A stretch of 64,000 nt of DNA from Onchidella celtica (taxonomy: Eukaryota; Mollusca; Gastropoda; Systellommatophora; Onchidiidae). Below the pieces are notes generated by a model. The model was not told the origin of the DNA. It ran no database searches and saw only the letters and a program-made list of their open reading frames with translations. The translations under genes were made by a program, and so were the position numbers. This document shows, piece by piece, positions 23,661 to 33,600 of this stretch (its first letter is position 1; the number at the start of each line of letters is the position of its first letter). Location: contig OZ007571.1 of the NCBI GenBank assembly GCA_963931925.1, positions 13,464,506 to 13,528,505 on the forward strand. Reading direction: 5' to 3'.

Positions 23661-24628
23661 GGAAACGTTGATATCATACGAAAAAATTGTTATGTAAAAG
23701 AGATTACTGTACCCTTTGAATTTTTTGTTAAACCTAAAATTAAGAAGGAAACTAAATTTTCAGTGGAAGAAAGAGTTTTGATAGGAAAGGAAATTTACAG
23801 CCCTTTTAAAGAAACGAATTATTTCTAGAGTAAAATGTGAAGCAAGAGAAGTCTTCTCTATGATTTTAAACAAAAGGATTTCAATGAAATTGTTAGAGCA
23901 ATTTACTGAAGGGTCAAGGAAATTGAACGGCACGTACTTGTCAGGATTTGTTTTCTAACGAGGGGCACAAATAATATAGTTTTAAAATAAAAAGGCCCGA
24001 AATTATCAACAAAATATTGTGCAAAACTGTAATCCCTAGTTAGGAAAATATTAATCAGCCCCCTCATGTTTTCACCCAGCTATTATCCCCCCCCCCCTCC
24101 CTCCAGTCACCATTTTTATCCCTCAACCCCGCCACCCCCCCCCCCCCCGAATCAAAATCAGCCCCGTTGTGAACCACTGCTGTAGCTGAAAAGGGGGGGG
24201 GGGGAGAGAGTGTCCCATAGAAGGGACGTAATGTTAATTAGACCTTATTAATTTGCTAAAATGAGTCACGTCCCGTGTTTAAGATGACCAAAGCCTAACC
24301 TAAACCAATAAGTGATAACTGCGGATGTATCATTTTTTCTTATGAATAATAACCACATATTTTACCTGTTTCTTATAAAAATAGGCACTCCATGGCTGTT
24401 CTTAATTGTGATTGCTATGTCTACTAGTGAGTCCATACAAGAATCGTTTTTATTGTTTTTTTTATGGTTTCTTATCCACTCGTATATCTTTTCTCCTTTG
24501 AAATAATGGTAGAAACATGGTGGGGGTGACTCAAGTCATCACGTATTATTTGGTTTTGAGGTATCTGAAAGAAGGAAAGAGATCTAAACATAATGCCCAC
24601 AAGTTAACTGCTTAATATAAAAGTAGCA
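23661..24628. other. No gene recognised; C and G homopolymer runs
   Basis: Tail homologous to 14,290-14,640 up to about 23,960, then unique sequence with poly-C runs (24,086-24,150) and a poly-G run near 24,193-24,204. No gene seen. Confidence 0.4.
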
Positions 24629-24984
24629 GGCTGGCCGGGCCGCGAGAATCTTTTTTACACTGCGTTGCCGGAAAGGAGGTACTTCTTTGGAATCCCCGTG
24701 ACTATTTATAATAACCGCACAGGCGATCATTACGGCACCGAATTCCTTGGGTAAAGCCTGTTAATTGGAATTGGGAGTCACCTCCCTTTAACATGGCTAT
24801 ATTTTTTTTATAACAGCCGAACAACCGGTGAATTCCTTGGGTAATGCCCATCTAATGTAATAGTCTAAAGAAATAGCCGCGAGAACGTGAAAACTTTCCT
24901 TGGTGACAGAATGTTGTTGAACATACTCTTTGCGTCTCGTCCCTCGAGACCCGCTCTCACACATTGCTGTGGTTCCCACCTGTG

Positions 24985-26060
24985 TGGTAAAATCTAGATT
25001 CAATTGTCATTAGATATCTCATCAGTCAAAGCTCACACACCCTCATATCTGTGTGATAGAAATCTGGATCTAGACTCTAGATTTAATTATCATTAGGCTA
25101 CATATCTCAGCACTCACGGCTCACACTCTCCTGTTATGCAATATATAAATCTAGATCCAGATTTAATTATCTTTACAAATTACATATCTCATGACTCAAA
25201 GCTAACACTGCCATATCCGTGTGATATAAATCTAGATCTAGATCTAGATTCAATTGTCATTAGATATCTCATCACCCAAGGCTCACACTCTCATATCTGT
25301 ATGTTACAAATCAAGATCTAGATTTAAATATCATTACACATATCTCATCACTCAAGGCTCACACTCTTATACCTGTATGGTATAAATCTAGATCTAGATT
25401 TAAATATCATTACATATCTCATGACTCAAGGCTCCACTGTCATACCTGTGTGATATAAATCTAGATCTAGATTTAATTATCATTAAGTATCTCATGACTC
25501 AAGGCTCGCACTGTCATACCTGTGTGATATAAATCGAGATATAGATTTCGTTATCATTAAGTATCTCATGACTCAAGGCTCACTCTCATATCTGTGTGAT
25601 ATAAATCTAGATCTAGATTTCATTATCATTACATATCTCATCACTCAAGCCTCACACTCTCATATCTGTGTGGTATTGATATAGATTTAATTATCCTTAC
25701 ATATCTCAAGACTCACCCTCTCATAACTGTGTGATGCTGGCTAGATCTAAGCATAATTTTATCTTTCATCGCTCATGGCTCAATCTCTCATATTTATTGC
25801 TGCTGGTCAACAGCTCTGTGATAGGAGATTAGATTTAATTAGGCCCATGATTTCATATTTTATTATTCATATCTGTGTAATACAGATACATTGAATTATT
25901 ATGTTGTATCTCACAATTCAAGGCTCACTCTCTGTCTCTCATACTGCTGCAATTCAACATCTGTGTGATCAGATCTAGATCTAACTGTGATTCCATACCT
26001 CATCACTCAGGACTCACTTCCTCATACTAGATCTACTTCCTCATACTAGATCTACTGCAT
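24985..26060. repeat. 74-bp minisatellite with TCTAGATCTAGAT core
   Basis: About ten good units and some degenerate ones. Each unit runs roughly TATCTCATGACTCAAGGCTC, ACACTCTCATA, CTGTGTGATATAAATCTAGA, TCTAGATTTAATTATCATTA. The units become irregular beyond 25,740. The AGATCT/TCTAGA core also occurs alone elsewhere, including inside the THAP relic at 26,447-26,487. Confidence 0.88.
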
Positions 26061-26376
26061 TCTGGCTAGACTATCTCTGGTGAATTTTAATCAGTAGCCT
26101 ATCTTGCCAGTGCATCATCTTCAATTCATTGTAGGCCACAGTGTAAATCTAGAACTGCTTAAAAGCAAGTCAACAGGAAAGTTTTTAATTGTAACTGAGA
26201 TTTATTAGTCGGTGATTTTATTGTGCGGTAAAAATGAAGATAACCGCATTCGCTAGACCTCTAATCCTACAGCTCTAACTAGCCTGCAGAGTGAAGAAAT
26301 TTACATTGCACATAATTATCTAATTCTTCTGTGACGGAAATGACGGGCTTACTTTCATCACGTTATTCATAAATTA

Positions 26377-26765
26377 TTAAAACTGATAACTACCTGAGAT
26401 GAAGTGCTCGGCACAAACAGAATGGGTCGACTCACTTTTTTTAATGTCTAGATCTAGATCTAGATATCCAGATCTAGATCTAGATTCTAGATCTGCTGGT
26501 TGGTAGCTTGTCAACCATACCACAGTCGAACGACTTCCTTTCCTTTGTTTACACGAATGGTGGGGAATCTGACCAACTTTTATCCATCCTTTCCACCCCT
26601 GTCGCGCGTAGCAATCAACGATAATGCAGCTAGTAGGCAGTTTAGTTAACAAAACCGCTTCGATATAATTATCTCTAAGTTACACTAATCAGCTGATCCA
26701 CCGGCCAAACAATCGCGATGGCGGAAAAACAAAACAAAAGCACAATGTGACGTCATGCGCCTTTT
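26377..26765 (-). pseudogene. Eroded THAP-domain exon with AGATCT repeat expansion
   Basis: The minus frame reads LPTSCIIVDCYARQGWKGW and ends HSVCAEHFISG, the opening C-x4-C and closing C-x2-H of a THAP zinc-binding DNA-binding domain. The middle is garbled, and a run of AGATCT/TCTAGA repeats adds LESRSRSGYLDLDLDIKK. The usual ATG is CTG here. The upstream 110 bp, including a TGACGTCA, matches the segment upstream of the THAP fragment at 51.9 kb, so both come from one repeat family. Not functional as seen. Confidence 0.55.
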
Positions 26766-27840
26766 ACCTATAAGCAGAGAGTATAGATATATAGGGAGGG
26801 TTCACTGTCGGCCGCTTTGCACTGCGAGACACGGGGGGCGCCGCGAACCAGCCGGAGAGCGGGCTAAATGTAGGTGGCTGTGGTAAAGAAAACCACGTGT
26901 AGGTATTTTCAGTGGGAGAAAGAGCGAACTCCGTGGTATAAACTTAGTAAACTGGCGGCTTCTTACACTTTCAATCAACCCCAAACTGTGAAGAAACCCC
27001 AGTAGGTAGATGCTCATGTTCTTTATGATACAGATAGCTCTTTTCAAATAAAATTTTAATTAAACCACATGAAATTGCATTTTCGCGAGGTGCTGATTTC
27101 AAATCTCTGGGCCTAATGGCAGTAAAGCGTAGATCTAGATCTCAATGGATCGACAGTATGATTACATGAATCGAAAGCATCCCACCTAAATCCAGGCTTC
27201 TAGCTTTTTATTTTGTCATAGATCGTGTTAAACCTAGCATTCCCTAGCTGGACTTAGGCGGTAGGTGTTTGAAGACTATAATTGCCTTCCTTTCACGTCA
27301 CAAAGTGCTCTCCTGTGAACTTTGTGCGTTGTGAACTTGTAGCCTCTGCATGCTATTGATTGTAATTGACAAGGTACTGAAGATCGTCGTTTCTCAAGGC
27401 CTCAGCCTGCTCTGACAGGCCAAGGAGATGCATGCTTTCTGTAGGCTCCATTATTTTTACAATAAGCTGACTCCTCAACCCGGAGTTGCGAAGACACGGA
27501 TGGGTATTGAAGCTTTCAGCTGCTGCCAACAACCAATATTGTTTGCAGAGAAGCTGATGGTGAACCAGGCCCTCTTTCCTTTCATCTGTCGAAGCTTTTC
27601 TCCAAAATAAATAAATGTGCGGTCTGCATTGCGGATGCTTTAGAAGGTGCATGTGCATTCATTAAGCTGGAGCATGGAGATGTAAATTTTGCCATTGTGT
27701 TCGGCTTGTAAATTGTTACATGCTCATTTTGGGGTGTGCAGGGTGGCGTTAATTTAGAGGGTGGTTGAGGAACGCCAATAAAATAAATAAATAAATAAAA
27801 TGTCACGATAGCATACATTCTTCTTCATGGCATACCCTCC
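26766..27840. other. No gene recognised
   Basis: About 50 bp near 26,750-26,800 (CAGAGAGTATAGATATATAG) match the complement of 33,395-33,450. The rest has a 101-codon minus frame at 27,353-27,658 that I do not recognise, and an (AATA)n run near 27,777-27,800. Confidence 0.4.
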
Positions 27841-27845
27841 ACCTT

Positions 27846-28062
27846 TTTGTGCGTGTTCACAGTTAGTATAAATAGAATACGATTAGATCTAGGAAAGCAC
27901 TCAATACGATCCTTGTATGTCAGCCATGTTTTTTATTCTCCTGACGTCATCGACACTAGGTGACGTCACTAGGTATTCTTACACGTTGCCAGGAAATCAC
28001 ATAGGCCAAAAAGGAAATAATATTGAATCAAGTAATAATCAAATTGAAACATGTATGCCACA
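27846..28062 (-). repeat. 3' LTR of the young CsRn1-like element
   Basis: 217 bp, ending in GTATGCCACA on the plus strand. It contains TGACGTCA, a CREB/ATF-type palindrome, near 27,941, and a second TGACGTCA-like site 20 bp on. It abuts a polypurine tract on the element side. Confidence 0.9.
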
Positions 28063-28078
28063 TAACCCCCCTCCCAGC
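28063..28078 (-). promoter_or_regulatory. Polypurine tract of the young CsRn1-like element
   Basis: On the minus strand GCTGGGAGGGGGGTTA directly precedes the 3' LTR. Confidence 0.7.
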
Positions 28079-28165
28079 ATTGTACAATGCGAATACCTAA
28101 TATATGGATTGTAAACAAAAGAATGAGAAGAGAAAAAAATAAATAAATAAACCTATATATATATG

Positions 28166-29956
28166 CTAATCGTCACACAACCTCTTAGGAGGGCGTGCAA
28201 CTCGCCCACTGCGTGTGGTGACTGTGGGTGCGACCTGCCCCTGACTATCGTGAGTGCATGTTGTGGTAGGTGGGTGGTCTTGTAAAGCGTCCTTTGGGTG
28301 AGCTGTTGACAGGCGGATACTTGGATTAGTTGGATCCGAGAAATTTTGAACAAAAGCTGCCTTTAAGCGATCAATTGAAACTTTGTCTTTGCGGTTATTG
28401 AGCTGTAAAGTGAAATGTTTATCGCCCGTTTTAATGATTTTATACGGGCCATCATATGGTCTTTGGAGTGGGTGTCTATGTGCATCATTTCTAACATAAA
28501 CATAACCTGTGGATGCCAAGTTTGTGGGGACATATGATAACTGCTCTCCATGGAACGAGGGCACATGTGGGTCTACTTCTCTCATAGTTCGTTGCAACTG
28601 TTTGAGGTACGAGTAGTCCGGGTCGAAAGTCCGGCTCCCCACAGGTTGTAGGAATTCGCCGGGCAGGCGGAGAGTTGTACCGTACACTAACTCTGCAGGT
28701 GAGCATCCAGGGTCCACTTTCCACGAAGAGCGAATACCCAGCAGTACGATTGGCAGTTCTGCAAACCAGGCAGTGCCGGATATACGGGCTTTTATTGAAG
28801 CCTTAAGCTGTCTGTGGAGCCGCTCGACCATACCGTTGCTCTGTGGATGATAAGATGTTGTCATGTTGTGGCGGATTCCCATGAGTTTGTTGCACTCTGC
28901 CCACAAGGAAGAGGTGAACTGGGGGCCTCTGTCTGAAGTTATTTCTTCGGGCACTCCAAAACGAGAGATCCAATGGTGGATTAAGGCTTGTGCGCATGTG
29001 ATGGCTTGAGCATCAGGAAGGGGGATGGTTTCTGGCCATCTGGTGAAGCGGTCTATGATAGTGAAGAGGTAGGTCATACCCTGGCTGTGAGGCAATGGGC
29101 CCACCAGATCAACGTGGAGGCTTCTGAATCTCGCACATGGAGCTGGTCGTTTTGTGAGGGGCGCTTTTGTATGGCGGTGTACTTTTGCTACTTGGCACGC
29201 GTGACATTGTTTGTACCATTTGCTGATATCTTTCTTCATCCCCCACCACACAAAACGTTGACTAATGGCGTGTTGAGTCGGGCGTACTCCTGCATGAGAT
29301 AGAGAATGAATGCAGTCGAACACTTTGCGAGTCCATGATTTAGGTAGAATTGGTCTAGGTACACCTGTAGAGACGTCACACAACACTAATGCACCTTCTG
29401 TTTGGATGCGTTGTATCTGTAGACTGGTGTCTGGACTACCGTATTGTGGCATCTCACCTGATTGTTCTTGGTCAAGGGATAGACGTTGAAAATCTCCTGC
29501 AAGGGGACTCGGTGTATCTGTTGTTGTTGGCAGGTCTTGAGAAAGGGCATGAACAATGTTGCTGCTAGCATGTTCCAAAGTGATGTCTGATGTGTGTGAT
29601 ATGGTGGCACGAGACAGTGTGTCCGCCACGACATTTGACTTCCCTTTGATGTGTTGGATGTCGGTTGTAAACTCAGCGATGAAGGAAAGGTGTCGACTCT
29701 GTCGTGGCGATCGCTCCGTTTGACTTGTAAGTGCCTGGGTTAGGGGTTTATGGTCCGTAAGAGGGGTAAAATTTCTACCTTCAAGGAAATGTCGGAAATG
29801 TTTGATAGCACTATGCGCTGCCAGGAGCTCCCTATCAAAGGCACTGTAGTTCTTTTCGGCTGTAGACAGTTTCCGGAAGAAAAAGGCGATGGGCACCAAT
29901 TGTCCACCTCTGTATTGTTCCAGCTGTGCACCGAGGGCAGTGTTTGAGGCGTCCAC
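28166..29956 (-). pseudogene. RNase H and integrase region, young CsRn1-like element
   Basis: Fossil pol part. RNase H words: MDASNTALGAQLEQYRGG, FSAFDRELLAAHSAIKHF-like text and TDHKPLTQAL. Integrase: zinc-binding HSLSHAGVRPT through CHACQVAK, core words LHVDLVGPLPHS, ITSDRGPQFTSSLW and HPQSNGMVERLHRQLK, then a C-terminal segment (RPYDGPYKIIKTGDKHFTL). No chromodomain is seen. Confidence 0.9.
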
Positions 29957-30009
29957 TGTAAGAACTGTTTTTGCTTCTGGGTCGGGATGGTGGATAACGG
30001 TGGTCTGGC

Positions 30010-30981
30010 TTAAAGCTTTTTTTTTGTGTTTTCGAAGGCTGACTGACAGTCAACAGACCACTCGATTTTCTGCCCTTTTCCACTAGCTTGAGCGTGAAGC
30101 GGAGCCAGATGGTCAGATATGTGTGGCAGAAAACGGTGATAATAATTCACCAAATCTAGAAATCTTTGAAGACTTGTGCGATCTGTAGGGGCATCATAGT
30201 TAAGCAAGGAGGCCACTCTGTCGGGAAGAGGTTGTATACCCTTGGTTGTCACTTGATGGCCGAGAAAGTCTAGTTCTGAGACTCCGAAAATGCACTTTTC
30301 TTTGTTAAGGACCATGCTGTTGTCTGAGAGAAGGTGGAATAGCTCTTGAAGATGCACAGCATGTTCTTCGGCGGTGCGGCTCGCAATTAGGATGTCACCG
30401 ATGTATACAAAGGCAAACGGCACATCCCGTAAAATTCCGTCCATGAGACGCTGGAACGCCTGTGCAGAATTTTTTAGGCCAAAGGGCATGCGGGTGAACT
30501 CCCAGAGCCCGAAAGGGGTTGTCACTGCAGTTTTAGGTATGGAAGACGCTGCCATTGGAATTTGATGGTAACCTCGCACAAGGTCAACTTTTGAAAATAC
30601 GGTGCATCCGTTTAGGTTGCTGTTAAAGTCTTGTATATGCGGCAATGGGTAGCGATCATCTTCTGATGCTGCATTCAACCGTCTGTAATCTCCACATGGT
30701 CTCCACTGGCCATCTGACTTTGGAACCATGTGTAGCGGTGACGACCATGGGGATTTTGAGCGCTGTATGATCCCCATTTCTTCCATTTTCAAAAACTCAT
30801 CTTTGGCCATTGCGAGTTTTTCTGGAACAAGGCGTCGTGGCTTAGCGTGTACTGGTTGGCCAGTTGTGATGATGTGATGTTCTACCCCGTGTTTGTTGAT
30901 TTGAGAATCAAAGTGTGGGGTTGTGAGTTCTGGAAACTGCTGGAGCGGAGTATTGAAGTTGGTGTTTGGAGTCAGGGACAT
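30010..30981 (-). pseudogene. Reverse transcriptase region, young CsRn1-like element
   Basis: Fossil pol part. Words in order: [67 protein letters not shown] and the thumb [19 protein letters not shown]. It clearly groups with the broken copy at 16.9-20.0 kb. Confidence 0.9.
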
Positions 30982-31055
30982 CCCTGCCAGGGAGAGGGAA
31001 TGACGCGTCTTTTAAAACAATCTCAATATTGTCATTTGTAAAGAGCGGTTTTCCC

Positions 31056-32217
31056 CTAAGATCTATAATCAGTCCATTTGGAAGTAAAGAAATCTGCCCC
31101 TAAAATAGGGCGGGTGACGTCTGCTAGGAAAAATTCATGCCGGAAAGACTTGTTTTTACCTACAGTGAGAGTTTTGCTCTCTTTGCCTCTGATAGGTATT
31201 GACGTGCCGTTGGCTGCTGTAAGGTAACCTGTTGCTGTCTTTGCTTTATCTAGTCTAGACGTGGGGTAGACTGATATCTCTGCTCCCGTGTCGACCAAGA
31301 ATTTTGTGTTAGACTGACGATCGTAGACTGATAGCGTGTTTTTAGGTGTGAGTGTGCCGGTCATTGACACGCCTAGTGACCGGCTGCACCGTTTCCCGCA
31401 GGTTTATTGTTGGTGACTAGACCTGCAAATTTGCACCCAAGTTGGCAGTGACGAGCGCTAGGCCCAAACTTCTCGTGGTAGAAGCATATCGCTGGGTTGT
31501 AGCGAGTCTTGGGTGTACTGATACCTGGTCTCTTACGCCTCATGTTGAAGGCGTTTACTTCGCCTGTTACTGGCGCCACGTAAAGTTGTTCAGGACGTAG
31601 CCTCTCCGTATTCACACTCGAGACTCCGAAACCCGCAGAGCGAGCCTCCCAGATTCTATCTGCCGCTTCTGCCAGTTTCTCAGTGTCTTCAATGTCATGG
31701 CCTGCTAATACCGGTTTTATCTCAGTTGGAAGATTAGCCAAGAATAGAGCTCGTTTTAGTGTTTTTGGATCATCGTTAAGAGCGTTGATTTTTCTTAAGA
31801 GAGCGGTGGGCCTCCGGTCCCCAAGCCCAGCTAAGTTTAAAAGTTCTGCATCTTTCTGGGCCTGGCTCTTTCCGAACTCTTTAAGAGAGACGCCTTCAGA
31901 TGTTCATATTTGTTCTCTAAAGGGGGGTTCACAAGCACAGCTTGTACCTCTTCGGCTGTATTAACATCTAAGGTACTCACAACGTAGTCATACTTTGTTT
32001 GGCCGTTCGTTATGTTCTTAATGCCAAACTGTGACTCTATCCTGGCGAACCAGACTTCGGATGACTTTGTCCAAAAGTCAGGAAGTTTGAGTGACACTGC
32101 GTTAAGGCCTATGGCCTCTTGTTGTTGGCTTGGTGTCGTAGTGAGCAGATGGCTTAAACGGTCGAGGATTTCTTCAGTCATGATCACGTCGGGGTCACCA
32201 ATTTTGTGCGTGTTCAC
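31056..32217 (-). pseudogene. Gag and protease region, young CsRn1-like element
   Basis: Fossil. Gag begins just inside the primer site (MTEEILDRLSHLLTT) with capsid words VSLKLPDFWTKSSEVWFARI and the CHCC-type box CFYHEKFGPSARHCQLGC. Protease follows with TKFLVDTGAEISVYPTS and ILGADFF. Confidence 0.85.
32182..32200 (-). promoter_or_regulatory. Primer-binding site, tRNA-Trp type
   Basis: The plus strand reads GATCACGTCGGGGTCACCA, the 3' end of tRNA-Trp including CCA, placed two bases inside the LTR. tRNA-Trp priming is the published hallmark of CsRn1-type elements. Confidence 0.85.
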
Positions 32218-32419
32218 AGTTAGTATAAATAGAATACGATTAGATCTAGGAAAGCGCTCAATACGATCCTTGTATGTCAGCCATGTTTTTTATTCTCCTG
32301 ACGTCATCGTCACTAGGTGACGTCACTAGGTATTCTTACACGTTGCCAGGAAATCACATAGGCCAAAAAGGAAATAATATTGAATCAAGTAATAATCAAA
32401 TTGAAACATGTATGCCACA
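32203..32419 (-). repeat. 5' LTR of the young CsRn1-like element
   Basis: 217 bp; differs from 27,846-28,062 at two positions (GCGCTC for GCACTC, ATCGTC for ATCGAC). Confidence 0.9.
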
Positions 32420-32424
32420 ACCTT

Positions 32425-33554
32425 CTCCAGAGCAGCAGCCTCAAAATGTTCAGACCAGTGAATACTGCATTAATTGTAAAAAATATACTGTTCAGGCTTC
32501 TTATCTAGATCAGCATCTTGGATTGTTTACCCACCACTTGTAGCCTAAACCAAACATAACTAGGGACAAAATATTATGAGTTACCAAAACTTACTTATAT
32601 ATTCTTGGAGGGGTGGGGCCCGGTCGTGTTATTAATCTGTTATTATTATGATATTGTCAACCATCTTTTGATGAACAGGGAAAGACACTCTTTCTCTCTT
32701 TCCCATAGTAACAGCAGCTTGTAAGCACAGTGTTGCTTCTTCCTTTTTAAGCTATACCATGATTATTTTTAGTTTTAGAAAATGCCTCAGAAAGGAGAAC
32801 ATAAATAATCTATAATGAAATACTTTTTAGTATAATTGTACATGTATGATATAAATTAAACATAGAATAAGTGGTTGATATAGATCTAGGTGTAAAATTA
32901 ATCTTATTCTAGGCCTGTGCATATCATCCTGTAATTAGATCTAGATCTCTAAGCTAGAGACTCAAGACCCAAGTTTTGAAACCGTGTGCATGTATTTTTT
33001 CTGTTAGAATCATAGAAGGAAAGCTCTTATAAAGAGCTAGACAGAATATTGACCTCAGGGTTCCCCAATTAGATCTAGTTTTGAAGACGATTGCGATTTT
33101 GAGTCAGCTCACAAAGTGAAAAGTCAGGGCGTAAAATTCTTGACCAGGATTATGGCTAGATTCCGTCTGAAGATGCGATCAAACATTTGTGAAACACCGG
33201 AATGATTTCCTCATTACTTTTCTAAATCAGTTTGGATGATAAAAAAAATTAAGCTCGGGCAGTTTTACTGAAGAATTCATGCAATATTACTGCAGAACTC
33301 CAGCGGCAATGCGGGTTCGCCATAGTAATCTATGCACAGCTGTTCATGTTTACCACAGCGACCTCATTTTAGCGGCGCTGACCCAGTTTCGCGTTTTGGC
33401 GGAAGTGAACCCTCTCTATATAATCTATGCTCTCTGCTATAAGTTAGCCTATAGTTGGCCGATGACGGAGCGGGAAATGCCTCCTCCTGCGCATGCGATA
33501 TTTTATTATCGTCACAAAGGGTGAGGTGGTGACGTAGAGCTTTGTTTGGCTTTC
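32425..33554. other. No gene recognised; arm of the candidate TIR element
   Basis: A short plus frame next to the retroelement (to 32,543) ends SEYCINCKKYTVQASYLDQ and could be a leftover exon; I do not recognise it. Around 33,395-33,450 lies the inverted match to 26,750-26,800. Confidence 0.35.
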
Positions 33555-33600
33555 CAGCAACGCAGTGTAAAAAAGATTCTCGCGGCCGGGCCAGCCAGCC

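Larger units (their letters stand above)
27846..32419 (-). mobile_element. CsRn1-like Ty3/Gypsy retrotransposon, young, few breaks
   Basis: 4,574 bp, minus orientation, flanked by a 5-bp duplication ACCTT (27,841-27,845 and 32,420-32,424). Two 217-bp LTRs differ at 2 positions, so the insertion is recent. Order: LTR, tRNA-Trp primer site, gag (CHCC box), protease, reverse transcriptase, RNase H, integrase, polypurine tract, LTR. All parts are recognisable. The copy has a few breaks and is treated as a fossil. Confidence 0.93.
24629..33600. mobile_element. Candidate large TIR-bounded element with nested insertions
   Basis: A 45-bp pair of near-perfect inverted repeats marks both ends: left GGCTGGCCGGGCCGCGAGAA then TCTTTTTTACACTGCG; right its complement at about 33,555-33,600. 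Inside are a 74-bp minisatellite, an eroded THAP exon (minus strand) and a young CsRn1-like retroelement. Removing the retroelement leaves about 4.4 kb. No clear target duplication (the right flank is an AGCC/ACAG simple repeat), and no transposase was recognised beyond the THAP piece. The two ends could also be two separate small repeats. Confidence 0.45.

Noticed and set aside
24985-26060. CRISPR array
   Set aside because: The units are contiguous diverged 74-bp repeats without distinct spacers, in a eukaryotic context.
27353-27658. 101-codon minus frame as a host gene
   Set aside because: No recognised motif and no splice signals; it may belong to the surrounding repeat, so only noted in the spacer entry.
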